A stretch of DNA of 64,000 bases, taken from NCBI GenBank assembly GCA_036346205.1, contig JARFJB010000002.1:1483501-1547500 (forward strand), written 5' to 3'. The stretch comes from Vesta saturnalis. Its lineage: Eukaryota; Arthropoda; Insecta; Coleoptera; Lampyridae. Below the pieces are notes generated by a model. The model was given only the letters and a program-made list of their open reading frames with translations. It did no database searches and had not been told where the DNA came from. This document shows, one piece after another, positions 35,289 through 47,180 of this stretch (positions are counted from its first letter, which is position 1; each line of letters begins with the position of its first letter). Made by a program: the position numbers and the translations under genes.

Positions 35289-37640
35289 TCAAGGCAAAGC
35301 AAGGCAAAGCAAGGCAAAGCAAGGCAAAGCAAGGCAAAGCAAGGCAAAGCAAGGCAAAGCAAGGCAAAGCAAGGCAAAGCAAGGCAAAGTAAGCAAAGCA
35401 AAGTAAGGCAAAAGGACAAGCAAGGCAAACAAGGCAAAGCAAGGCAAAGCAAGGCAAAAGGCAAGTAAAAAAGGCAAGGCAAAGCAAGGCAAAGCAAGGC
35501 AAAGGCAAAGGCAAAGAAAAGGCAAACAAGGCAAAAAGGCAAAACAAGGCAAAGAAGCAAAAGCAAGGAAAAGGCAAAAGCAAGGCAAAGCAAGGCAAAG
35601 ACAAAGCAAGGCAAAGAGAGCAAGACAAGAAGCAAGGCAAAGGCAAACAAGAAGCAAAAGTGAAAGGCAAAGCAAGGCAAAGCAAGGCAAAAGAAAGCAA
35701 GGCAAAGAGGCAAAGCAAGGCAAAGCAAGGCAAAGTAAGGCAAAGCAAAGAAAAAGCAAGGCAAAGCAAGGCAAACAAGGCAAAGCAAGGCAAAGACAAG
35801 GCAAAAAGCAAGGCAAAGAAGGAAACAAGGCAAAGCAAGAAGACAAACAAGGCAAAAAGCAAGGCAAAGCAAAGGCAAAGCAAAGAAGGAACAAACAAGG
35901 CAAAACAAAGGTAAAACAAAAGCAGGGCAAAAAAGCAAGGCAAACAAGCAAGAAAAGCAAGGAAACAAAGCAAGCAAAGAGCAAAGAAAGGCAAAAGCAA
36001 GGCAAAGAAGCAAAGAAGCAAAGCAAGGCAAAGCAAAGCAAAGCAAGCAAAGCAAAGAAAGCAAGCAAGAAAGCAAAGCAAAGCAAAAAAGCAAAGCAAG
36101 AAGGAAGCAAAGAAGCAAAGCAAGAGAAAAAGCAAAAAGAGAAAGAAAAAGCAAAGAAAAAGCAAAGTCAAAGCAAAGAAAAGAAAAAGCAAAGAAAGCA
36201 AAGTTAAAGCAAAAAAAGAAGCAAAGAAAGCAAGGAAGCAAAAGAAAAAGCAAAGCAAAGCAAACAAAAGCAAAGAAGCAAAGAAAAGAAGAAAGCAAAA
36301 GCAAAGCAAAGCAAAGCAAAGAAAGAAAGCAAAGCAAAGCAAAGCAAAGCAAAGCAAAAAAGAAAGAAAGAAGAAAGAAGAAAGCAAAGCAAAGAAGCAA
36401 ACAAAGCAAAGCAAAGAAAGCAAAAGAAAGCAAAGCAAAAAAGCAAAGAAAGCAAAGAAAAGAAAGCAAAGCAAAGCAAAGAAAAAGAAAGCAAAGAAAG
36501 CAAGAAAGAAGCAAAAGCAAAGAACAAAAGCAAAGCAAAAAAGCAAAGCAAAAAGCAAAGCAAAGCAAAGAGCAAAGAAAAGCAAAGCAAAGCAAAGAAA
36601 CAAAGCAAAGAAAAAAGAAGAAAGCAAAGCAAAAGCAAAAGCAAAGCAAAGCAAAGCAAAGAAGCAAGAGAAAGAAAAGCAAAGCAAAGAGCAAAGAAAG
36701 CAAAGCAAGAAAAAGCAAAAAAAGCAAAGCAAACAAGAAAGTAAAGAAAAAAGCAAAGCAAAAGAAACAAGCAAAAGCAAAAGAACAAAGCAAAAAAGAA
36801 AGCAAAGCAAGGCAAAGCAAAAGCAAAGGCAAAGAAGAAACAAGCAAAAAGCAAAAGCAAGAAGAAAAGCAAACAAAAAGGAAAAGCAAAAGAAAGCAAA
36901 AAAAGAAAGCAAACAAGAAGCAAGAAAACAGAAAGAAAAGAAGCAAAGAAGAAGCAAGCAAAGACAAAAAGAAAGCAAAGAAGGCAAAAAAAAGCAAAAG
37001 AAACAAAAAGATAAAAGAAAAGTAAAGAAGCAAACAAGAGCAAGAAAAGAAAGCAAAACAATAAAGCAAAGACAAGAAGCAAAGTAAAGAAGCAAAGCAA
37101 GAAAGCAAAACAAAGCAAACAAGCAAAGCACAAGAAAGCAAAGCAAAAAGCAAAGCAAAACAAAGCAAGAAAGCAAAGCAAAAAACAAAAGCAAAGAACA
37201 AAGTAAAAACAAAGACAAAAAGCAAAAGCAAAGCAAAGAAAGCAAGAAGCAAAGCAAAGCAAGAAAGCAAAGCAAAGCAAAAGAAAGCAAAGAAAAGCAA
37301 AGCAAAGGCAAAGAAAGAGCAAACAAGAAAGCAAAGCAAAGAAAGAAAGCAAATAAAAAACAAAGAAAGCAAAGCAAAGAATAAAGCAAAGCAAAGAAAG
37401 CAAAGCAAAGCACAAGCAAAAGCAAAGAAAAGCAAAAGCAAAGCAAACAAAGCAAAGCAAAGCAAAAGCAAAGCAAAAGCAAAGCAAAGCAAAGCAAAGA
37501 GCAAATCAAACAGGCTAAAGCAAAGCAAATAAAGAGCAAGATAGAATTAGAAGCAATAGAAATAATCAAGCAAAGCAAAGTCAATGGAAAGAAAAGCAAA
37601 GAAGAAAGAAAAGCAAGAAAGCAAAGCAAAAAATAAAGCA
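35289..37640 (+). repeat. GGCAAAGCAA / GCAAA satellite array (2.35 kb)
   Basis: The left 105 bp is a near-perfect 10-bp repeat (AAGGCAAAGC). Rightward it degrades through mixed AAGGCAAAGCAA units into a 5-bp GCAAA repeat with AGAAAG variants. The plus strand holds almost no T over about 2.2 kb. Because the complementary units TTTGC and TTGCC contain no stop triplet, the minus strand stays open for hundreds of codons in several frames; these are not genes. The graded unit change suggests stepwise expansion from one side. Confidence 0.97.
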
Positions 37641-38159
37641 AGGCATGCAAACTAAATATAGAACGAGCAAATTAGCTAAAAATATTTTTTTGGTCAAACT
37701 GAGCAACAAACGAAATTGCAACTTAAAGCTGAAAAGCATTGGAATAGCTTATGCTAATGAAAGAAAGCTTTTAACGGCAAGTTATTTCTATCAAGAAGCT
37801 CAAAGCACCATGTTAGCTAAGAAACAAATTTCGCCTTAGAGCTACACAATGTACAATTAAAGACATAGTAGTTCAATAAGATGCATGGTACGATTAGCAG
37901 TTCAGTAGAAAAAAAAATAACAATAGTCTTACTGAAGGTATAAAATCGTCAAAACAAATCAAAATGACAAACTGCTAAGACATGACAACTGATTTGAAAA
38001 TTGTAATGAACGTAATTTTAACTTATTTTTAATGGCCGAGTAGTAACAGCTAACTGGCTTAGTTTATTATTATTTAGAAATATAAAGTGCTTTAATTCAA
38101 AATTGATTAAGATTGAGCTTATGCTGTGATAATAAGTGGTAATAGGATCTTAAAATAAA
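37641..38159. other. AT-rich spacer, possibly LINE 5' region
   Basis: No coding sequence. It may hold the LINE D 5' untranslated region, but no boundary was found. Confidence 0.4.
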
Positions 38160-38725
38160 ATGAGCATTAGTGACATACAGGGTTATCTACAATGTTTAGT
38201 CGCAAATGGAAAGTTTTGAACAAAATTGCAATCTATACTGATCAAAGCAATCAATATCCCGATGCAGTAAGTCAATTAACAGAAAATTTCTTGCGTTTAA
38301 AATCAAATTCAGAACTTGTTGGAACAATTGTTAAAAAATGTATGCAATGGAGATGAAATTAGAAAATTTGGAAAATTATTCTAGGCGTAATTGTCTCTTG
38401 TTTCTGAATGGAAATTAGCGGTGAAAATGAAGACGTTATTTACGACACCTGTATTAAGGTTAAAAAGTGAATTTTCTTTATCACATGTAGACCGATGTCA
38501 TCGTATTGGCAAACAAATGGGTAAACCTCCCAATAATAGTAAAGTTTACGTCATACAAACAGCGCCAGAACATTTGGTTAAGAAAAAATGTTAAAGGGTA
38601 CCAAGATTTTATCAACGAGTCATTAACCAATGTTAGGTATGATTTACTCAAGATGGCAAGAGAAAATTTGGTGTCAATAATGTATGGACGTCAAATGGTA
38701 AAATTATGGTTCTTTACCTAATAAT
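38160..38725 (+). pseudogene. LINE ORF1 protein (L1-type coiled-coil/RRM class), broken
   Basis: ATG 38160 begins MSISDIQGYLQCLV, which soon hits a stop. Further on, KLENLENYSRRNCLL, SGENEDVIYDTCIKVK, LSHVDRCHRIGKQM, then after a frameshift near 38550 IVKFTSYKQRQNIWL, FINESLTNVRYDLLKMARE and a terminal NVWTSNGKIMV. The ENYSRRN and FINESLT blocks are hallmarks of the nucleic-acid-binding ORF1p found in several LINE clades, which coats the RNA and chaperones target-primed reverse transcription. Confidence 0.8.
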
Positions 38726-39046
38726 GAAAAAAGGAAATTAGCTTCAAAGCAGGAAATGGATACTCATTGAACTAATTTCAAAGGAAATCGATAAGCCGAT
38801 TCAATATAAGAACGAAGGTCCTAACACGTTCGAAAAATAAAATTGAAGATAAGTTATCTATATCGGAGTCTTTGTGAGGTTAAACCTATTTTAATTTTAA
38901 TTTGAAATTTACATTTTGATGCATTATTTTTCGTTAAGCAGTTAAAAGTGAGTTGATTAATTCTATGTAGAAATAACCGAAACTTACTGCTGTTACTTTT
39001 CTTACTGTGGGCAAATGAATTTTGATTATTGATTTGTAATGGTAAA

Positions 39047-39254
39047 TACATATATATGTATATATGTGTGTGTGTGTGTATATATATATATATGTGTATA
39101 TATATGTGTATATATATATGTGTATATATATGTATATGTGTATGTGTATATATATATGTATGTATGTATGTATGTATATGTATATGTATATATATATATG
39201 TATGTATATGTATGTATATATGTATGTATGTGTATATATGTATATATACATATA
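39047..39254. repeat. Compound (TA/TG/TATG)n microsatellite
   Basis: About 208 bp of TATATG, TGTGTG and TATGTATG runs located between ORF1 and ORF2 of LINE D. Confidence 0.97.
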
Positions 39255-39536
39255 ATTATAATATAAATAATTTGTACTTTATAATCTGTTTAACTGACGT
39301 TTTGCGGTTAACTTTTATTTTGTATATTTGTGTTAATAATCTAATACTGTTTATTCACTATTGAATTGTACTCCTATATTATACATAATCTGTACGTAAT
39401 AATCGGTTTAATTGGCGTTTGCACTTAATTTTATTTAGTGTCACGGATCAGCTGAGTCTTTGTTGTGAATTACATCACTTTTGTTTATATACATACACTT
39501 TTATTTTTCTTCTTTTCATCTTATCACATCGTGTAT

Positions 39537-42336
39537 ATGAGTAACTTAAATATCGCACACTTAAATACCAGGTCACTTTTAAAAAAATTATATTCCCTTT
39601 AGTGATTACTTTCAAAAAGTTGATACTGATCTGCTAGGTATTTCTGAGTCTAGACTTGATGAACGTATCCCTGATAATTTAATTTTATTATCTAAGGAGT
39701 ATAATATAATACGAAACGATAGGAATGTTAGAGGTGGAGGAGTCGCACTGTTTTATAAAAATAACTTAAAAAATTGAAAAATTACATATCGCTGTAATGA
39801 TCACTAATTTTGAATATCTAGTCTCTAAAATTTCACTAAAAGATTCTATTTACATAATCGCAATAATTTACCGCTCGCCATCATTCCATAACTTTAATGT
39901 GTTTATTGAAGAATTTGAATTGTTTTATTCGCAACTGATGCTGTTGTCTAATAATGTAATATGTATGGGTGATTTTAATCTCGACATAATGAATTTAAAT
40001 AAGCCTGGTGTCCAACAATATGTTGATATGTTAGCTAATTTCAATATAACTCAAGTTGTCACAGAACCTACACGGATCACTAATACTACCAGTACACTAA
40101 TAGACCATATTCTTACATCTGACTTAAAATTGATTAAATCTTGTGCTGTTGACACAAACCACACGATCTCAGACCATGGCGTGATTTTCGCAGTCTTGAA
40201 TGTTACGACATCTTCCCATAATCCTATCTTTATAGAGTATAGATTGTTCAAGTCATTAAACAGGGATCTATTTGCTGTAGATCTTCTGGCTATAGATTGG
40301 CATATCTTATACAAACTTTCCGATATAAATGAAAAGTGTATTACTTCACTACTCATATATTAAACCTATTTGATAACCATGCTCCTATTAAGAGATCCCG
40401 TATTACCAAAAGCCAGCGCCTTGGTTGACTGACAATATAAAGATTATTATGAAACTGCGTGATAATGCTCATCGCCGTTATTCACGTACAAAAGTTGAAT
40501 CCCATTGGTGTTACTATAAAAATTTGAGAAATGTAGTCAACAAGGCAACCATAAAGGAAAAGCGGGCTTATATTGCACATAATATCAAAAATGATTCCAA
40601 AAGTAGCAATTTGTACAGGTTGTTGTCCAACATGGAACTGGGCCATAACAAGTCAAACACACAGCTCCCTCAGAGTTTGAGTGATGTTGATCAGATCAAT
40701 GATTTTTTTATGGCTTCGTCTAATGGACATTTCAGCAGTAATAGCTGGTTAGCACAATTCTATAATACACATACATGTGAACAAATTACTGAGCCCTTTT
40801 CATTTTCATTTTATATGGTAGATGAAACAGTTATAATTAATATTTTAGAATCCTTCCATTCTAATGCTTGCGGAGTAGACTACATATCCCTACAAATGAT
40901 TAGGTTATGCTGTCCTAGTATCATCCCTGTCATTACACACATTGTGAATTATTGCATAGAATGTTCTTATTTTCCTGACTTCTGAAAACATCCATTATTC
41001 ATCCATTGCCCAAAGTTTCCTCCCCAAAGTCATTCTCTGACCTACGACCTATTAGTCTCCTACCGGTCATATCCAAAGTTCTTGAAAAGTTCTCTACCTA
41101 CAAATAAAAGAGTATTTGGACAGATTTCAATATTACCTGAATTCCAATCGGGCTTTAGAGCTGGGTACAGCTGTGAAACTGCATTACTAAAGGTAACGGA
41201 TGATATTTTATCTTCTATTGATAATAACCGGTATACTATATTGATACTCTTAGACTTTTCGAAAGCGTTTGACACTATCTGTCATAATACCTTATTATCA
41301 ATGCTGCACTTTATTGGTTTTGACCCAAATTCTATTTCATTATTGTTCAGTTACCTGTATGGTAGAAGGCAGATGGTGGTAAGCGAAAACCGCTACTCAA
41401 AAGTCACTGAATTACGGCGTGGAGTCCCAAGGTTCCATTCTAGGTCCCCTTCTGTTTTCGATTTACACTTCCAACATTGTAAAAAAATTAAAATTTTGCA
41501 ATTATCACCTTTATGCGGACGATACACAGCTCTTATATACGTTCTCCAAGGAACATACCCTGATAGCTAACAAGGAAATTAATGAAGATTTAAATAACTT
41601 TATTAACTACGCTACTCAACACTCTCTGCATATAAATCCGAAAAAGAGTAAGCTAATGTTATTTGGAGCAGCGAATAACTCAGTAGAACAAACGGAAATA
41701 TATTCATTAATAAATATTAAAATTGGAAGCGTAAATTTAGAATTTGTAAAAGAAGCAAAAAATCTGGGGGTAACTCTGGATTCGAACCTTAGTTTTGCAA
41801 CACATATCAAAAATTGCACACAAAGAGCATTTGCCAACCTTAGGTACATATACGGAATTAGGTATTTACTATCCCAATCTTCAAAAATTTTATTGTGCAA
41901 ATCTCTTGTGTTGTCTCATTTTTCCTTTTGTAGTGCTGTGTATGGTAATTGTCTATCTAAACAACTTGTTAGGAGAGTACAGGTTATCCAAAACTCGTGC
42001 GTGCGTTTAATTTATGGTCTTAAACGTTACGATCGTATCTCACATAAATTAACAGCTATTGCTTGGCTTAATATGGAACAAGGTCGACTTCTTCACTCAG
42101 CTAACTTATATCACAAAATTATAATGAATAAATCACCTCCATATCTGTATAATAAGATTTGCTTTCGTACTGATGTACATCATGTCAACATACGGCGGAA
42201 GGATTTAATTACTGTTCCTAAACATAATTTAGAGCTGTTTAAAAAATCATTTTCATATAATGTATGTAATTTATATAATTCACTTCCGCCGAGTATCAAA
42301 CATCTCTCACCAACTAATTTTAAAAACACTTCGTAA
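39537..42336 (+). pseudogene. LINE ORF2 (AP-endonuclease plus reverse transcriptase), frameshifted
   Basis: ATG 39537 gives MSNLNIAHLNTRSLL (endonuclease start), DLLGISESRLDERIPD and RNVRGGGVALFYKNN. From 39797 come IYIIAIIYRSPS, VICMGDFNLDI and a TISDHGVI block (His of the active site). After a break, 40425-40985 holds the linker and KSFHSNACGVDYIS-like RT start. From 41082: EFQSGFRAGYS, ILLDFSKAFDT (motif A intact) and RRGVP. A frameshift near 41430 leads to GSILGPLLF, HLYADDTQL (motif C intact) and the thumb to 42336. Catalytic residues are mostly kept, but at least four frame breaks inactivate it. Confidence 0.9.
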
Positions 42337-42611
42337 ACACCTGCTGTGCACTTAGACGCCGATAAGTTACTACAAATATACACGTCCCATTTCATCTCTA
42401 TTGTCATTTCATTTCCTTATTTAAAACTTTTTCATTGCATGTATTACTCATACTCAGCTCACCCGTCTATTGGAATTTACTATTTGTCGGGCTAAGTGGA
42501 AGAGCACTGACGGATTTTGCATCCCGAAAGTGAACTTCGCCCTTTGGACATCGTAATCTGCATAGTAGCTGGTCAATTAGCTTATATATATTCTTGTGTC
42601 CAAATAAAGAC

Positions 42612-42640
42612 ATTATTATTATTATTATTATTATTATTAA
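42612..42640. repeat. (ATT)n tail of LINE D
   Basis: About nine ATT units directly after CCAAATAAAGAC; marks the 3' end of the retrotransposed copy. Confidence 0.9.
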
Positions 42641-42673
42641 TTAACCTCAATATAAGTGTATCCTAGTGTGAAC

Positions 42674-42740
42674 ATGAGAAAATCATTGTCGATTATCGCT
42701 TCTATATCATCAATAGTTATTTATGCAACAAGTGCGAACA
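42674..42740 (+). CDS. Candidate first exon with signal peptide (speculative host gene)
   Basis: ATG 42674 encodes MRKSLSIIASISSIVIYATS then AN, followed at once by a consensus 5' splice site CA|GTAAGT at 42741. The peptide has a basic start (RK), a 14-residue hydrophobic core and small residues before a possible cleavage site (TSA-N), as expected for a secreted protein. The exon would end in phase 1. I found no downstream exon or promoter, and the short length means chance is possible. Confidence 0.25.
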
Positions 42741-44302
42741 GTAAGTATTTATGCACGTTACGTTGTTTGTCAACGGAGACCTTTGGGCCGAGTTGGACAG
42801 CACGTCGATTGCAATGAACACTTTTGCCATGAGTTCCATACAATATTTTTTCTATGCTCAATAAAAAAACTGTTTCACTAATTGACCATAAGTGTCTGCA
42901 AGTAAAAAATATTTTATAATAACCTAATATTTAATATTTAATTATGTATGATTACCATTGTTAACGTGATTTGCTGGATATTAAGTTTAAAGGTGGTTCA
43001 GTTACATTGATTTCTGGTGGAGTATCAAAAAAAAAGTCTTCATCGTCACTGTCATTGATATTTTCAATAATATTTCTTGTTTTAAGTTAGAACACTATTT
43101 TTACATTTGCAATTTTATTTACTTTCTTATACTGACGAACCAGAATAACTTTTAATGAGTTACTAATTACAGACTTTTGAACTTATTCGCTCATAGCAAA
43201 ACATGATAATTTAACTAAGGAAGATGTTTATTATCTGTACCAGATAGAGTGCGCATGAAACAACCTTCGCATACTAAATCGTAACATAACGTAATTTTAG
43301 TTGTTTATATTTTAAGGGAAATGAATAATCTGATGAATGAATAATCTGATGAATGAATAATGTGATGGTGAAATTTAACTATAATCGTTTAATAATTATA
43401 CAACGGCGTAATTACGTTTGACCTATTTAAACAATGTTACTTCAAAACATGACATCAAAGGCGTAATACCCTAAAATGTTTAGCGTCTGTACGAACGAAG
43501 TTTAGTTTTGTTGTCAGTCCATACTTTACTGGCGTTTCTGCATTTGCAGTTGTACTTTTAAATCAAGTTAGTGCGTACGCGTATTGTGCAATAAAACTTT
43601 TATTGCACTAGGACACTAAACCTTTTACACTAAAAATGAACCAAACAATGTTTTTTTACTGAACGTAGAAAAACATACATTACTGTCATTGGATAATGCA
43701 GATGGATCATTATTGTTATTAACTGATCATGTAAAAGAAAATTGACTAGTTAACCAGAAGGAAATAAATTTTTATTTTTAATATTCGCCAACAATATAGA
43801 TTTCATCAGATTGTATAGTCATATACACCGCCTTATAATTCACATTTCACTGTACAAGGCAATAAGAGCGCAAATTTTGTGAATGCGTGTAGTTGGGAAA
43901 AAGTAAGAACACAAAGTTTTCTTTGACAACTACCATTTTCTCTGAAAGTTTCGTTGAAAGAAGTAAGAGCATAATGTTTCGTTGGGCAAAATCACAAACA
44001 TTATGTTTATGCATTGTTGGAGATTACTATTCATTTACTATGTTGTGGCCCTTCAGCTACGTATAAACTAATGGGAAAAGTGTAATCATAATTTTTTTAT
44101 GTCATATTACAATTCACAACTTTTAAAAATACTTTTATGAAAAACGAAAAAGTTCACTACTGGCCCAAATCCGAATAGACAGAAAATTTAAAAATTTATT
44201 AGTTTTGGTATCAATAAGTGAAAGAACTACTACCGAATTTTGTACATTGCTACAGGATAAATATTCACTAGAGCATCCAACCCTTAAAGGAAATTTGTGC
44301 CA
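42741..44302. other. AT-rich region, no gene seen
   Basis: Holds only short frames. A short direct repeat (GAATAATCTGATGAAT, repeated at about 43323-43360) is the only structure noted. If the exon at 42674 is real, this would be intron. Confidence 0.4.
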
Positions 44303-44337
44303 CGGCATAGCTCAGTGGTGTGGGCGGTGTTCTTACT
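44303..44337 (+). repeat. tRNA-like SINE head fragment 2
   Basis: CGGCATAGCTCAGTGGTGTG then GGCGGTGTTCTTACT. About 90% identical to the reverse complement of 23792-23826. No box B follows. Confidence 0.5.
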
Positions 44338-47180
44338 TAAAGATCGTAGAAGGCAAAATTAAGCATGATGGAAAATTTATGAGATTGTAAAATTTACTAA
44401 ACGTCAATATTGGGATTAAAAAACTCCTAAATTCGGGAAGAATGTACAGCTTCGCCATAATAAATAACAAATTGCTTATAGCAACATCGGCAATCGGTGG
44501 GTCCATTTCTACAAAAGTAACTCCAAAATATTCACAATACCCTCGTATGCAAACTCAATTAGTTGTTCGGTCAACGACCGATACACTTCATAATTACGTT
44601 ACTTCATAATCTAAAATCTCTTTTTAAAATGACTTGTTACTTAACAAAAAACTTACTTACTCCAATATCGTTGATCACAATCTAAATCAACGATACATAG
44701 AGGTTGTCACTGCAAAATTATTAACTCGACACTTCGTATAAAATAATCCAATTACCAAAAATTTCCAAAAAAATTTTACCTTTCAATTTATTACTTTACG
44801 TCGGAAAATTGTAGGCACAAAGGATGAAGATACAGTAGTTTCCAATCTCTTAATGAAACAGTTATAAACATTAACAACGGTCATATATCTGGGAATTTAC
44901 ATATTAAATTTTAGTACAATTATATAAAAGAAACACATTAAATTCCGCAATTCCAAAACAAATAATCTAAAGAAATAGTGATCAAGTTCTGTCAGCGCTT
45001 GCAAGGCCGTTTAAGAACAGTTACCATATGTTATAAACAGATACTTTTCATTAAATATAAGGGACATAATACAAAATATCGGTAATGTATACCTTCAATA
45101 CACAAAATGTACACAAATTAAAAAATGGGGATATAAACAATAAATTGTGAGGATGGATACGCCTGTTTCTAAAACTACCTGAAGCGCCTTGCTACGATAG
45201 TAAGCGAATGCACCGCACACATAAACAGAAAGAAATAAAAAGACACTCTATTACTCTGGACTGTAATGCTCGGTCGGACATCGGGTCCACCAGGTATTAA
45301 GTTCTATAGCTGACTATCGACGGTAACGCTCTCCATATAAAATTTTACAAACGACAAAGCCCTACTCATATATACTCGAACTTAATTTTACGACAGTTAC
45401 TTTAACCAAAAGCACACAAATGACTAATTCTTCATCTGATTTATCGTTAATAGACAAATATTTAATCATACTTGTGGGTATTGCGTTATTTACAAAGCAT
45501 TCCTTAACGTTATCAACTCTTATTAATTTAAAATACCAAAAAAAGAGAAAAGCTTATTTACAGCGAAATATTTGTTAACAGGCAGCTGTACACATGAAGT
45601 CGTCCATAAAACTAACACCTTAACTCATTCACATAAATGCACACACTAGATGCGAAAACAACTCCAAAGGAAATAAAGTCCGGCACCTTTTTGACACCGA
45701 AACCATTCCGTGGATGAAAAATGTCGATACTCGACAAGGATAACCCAAATTCTTTCGTGGAGAATGAAGCCAATACATGATCCACCAGTAAGGATTTATT
45801 GGGAACCAAACTTTCACGGTAACTTCTCTAAGTCCACTAAATGAGCGTGAACAGATCAGTACTCCAAACCAACAACATCTTCGTGGGTGCGTCAGCACCA
45901 CGAACAAGAGTTAGTTCTGCTACTACGGCATCTCTGACACAACTAACTACCACCTTATTCAGAATTCGTTATATTCCTTAATAGCGCTCTCGAAATTACA
46001 TAAAACTAAATTAGCCTATCAAAAAAAAAGAATCGCCTGAATGTTTTAAGCGCGGGGAACTTCCGGAACTGTTCGCGGAAATTCGCCCCTTCTGAAAACA
46101 GCATCGACAGCTTTTCCTGCAACTCATCGACCTGATATCACGTAGATTGTTTCTACTTTAGTTCATATTGCAGCCCATATAAATTATTCCCCTTCCCGCT
46201 ATGACTAATTCAACAAGCTTGAAACGGTAGACTACATATGAGTCTTCTCGGTGCTGAATTCCAATGCTCTTGCATCATCTTTACTCTATCCTTTGTTGTA
46301 AATACTTATTATTGTAAAAACTATTGTTAATAACTAATTTATTTGTAAACCTCAAAAAAAGTGATTTTTCGATAAATTGACAGCTGAAATAATTAAATTT
46401 ATGAGAGATTTTACAAGGCACCTTCGATTCGAGTAAAACTTTTAATAATACTCAAATAAGGTCTAAAACATACATAAACCGTGAACTGTGGTACATTGTT
46501 GAATTCAGAATTGAAAGAGCTTCAACAATTTGATATTAGAAAATCAGAGCCGTATTTAAAAAAATTAAGTTGATGATGGTCGGTCAAAGACGAAACGTGG
46601 GATTTCAAATTTAATAACGCCACCTTGTAGAGGGGAGAAAATGGCTATGAGAAAGTACCACTTATTTTAAAATTCCTCTTGAAACAAACCCAGTAAAAAA
46701 TTAAAACGATTTTGCAAAATTTCGGTTTTTTGCGGATATCTCCGGAACCAATTGAAATTTTTTAAGCATTTTGTTAAGCACCAAAATGTGCAACTTTCTT
46801 TCCATTCAACCGACTTCGTATTTTTTACGGTTCTCGAGATCCCTGTACTGGCCCTCCTTATCTTGGACACGTTGTATATTCTACCTGTATATTTAACAAT
46901 CGTTGTTACATAATTTAGAGCTTTTGGTTGCAAATATGTATCTACATGCTTATTCATTACGATCTGCTGTGTAATATTGTAACACTCATTTTAAAATTTA
47001 TATTTTTTAACCTTACTTCCAGGAATTCTATTTTTAATAGCACTACTGTTTTAAACCCGATAGAATTCTACAATTGCTTGGATATTAATTTATTTCTCTA
47101 CGCGTTTCCATACAATGCGCATCATTACCAAGAGAAAATGTGTAAGAAAAAATAAAAAATATATAGTTCATGTAACAGAT
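44338..47180. other. Long region without recognisable genes
   Basis: AT-rich, with a slightly more GC-rich stretch at about 45150-46250. The minus frame 46957-46667 is 96 residues without a known motif. TCCTTATCTTGGACACGTTG then a CCTGTATA block near 46855-46890 looks like a transposon end, but I could not find its partner. Confidence 0.4.

Larger units (their letters stand above)
38160..42640 (+). mobile_element. Two-ORF LINE (jockey/CR1-like), copy D
   Basis: ORF1 and ORF2 follow in order on the plus strand. A 3' untranslated region carries an AATAAA near 42602 and then an (ATT)n tail (42612-42640), as in many insect LINEs. A compound TA/TG microsatellite (39047-39254) has expanded between the ORFs. 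The 5' end and target duplications were not identified. Confidence 0.88.

Noticed and set aside
35206..37650. Very long minus-strand open frames (up to 814 codons) rich in Leu/Phe/Cys/Ala
   Set aside because: They are translations of the GCAAA satellite complement, which contains no stop triplets in any frame; no start context, domain or codon structure.
38934..39364. Several Tyr/Ile/Val/Cys-repeat frames on both strands
   Set aside because: Translations of the TA/TG microsatellite between LINE ORFs.
44205..44390. 61-codon frame containing the tRNA-like block
   Set aside because: No homology and overlaps the SINE-like fragment.
45612..45907. Overlapping 65- and 92-codon minus frames
   Set aside because: No known motif, no splice or start support.
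46850..46900. Possible transposon terminus (CTTATCTTGGACACGTTG, CCTGTATA)
   Set aside because: No inverted partner or duplication found within several kb, so no element could be bounded.
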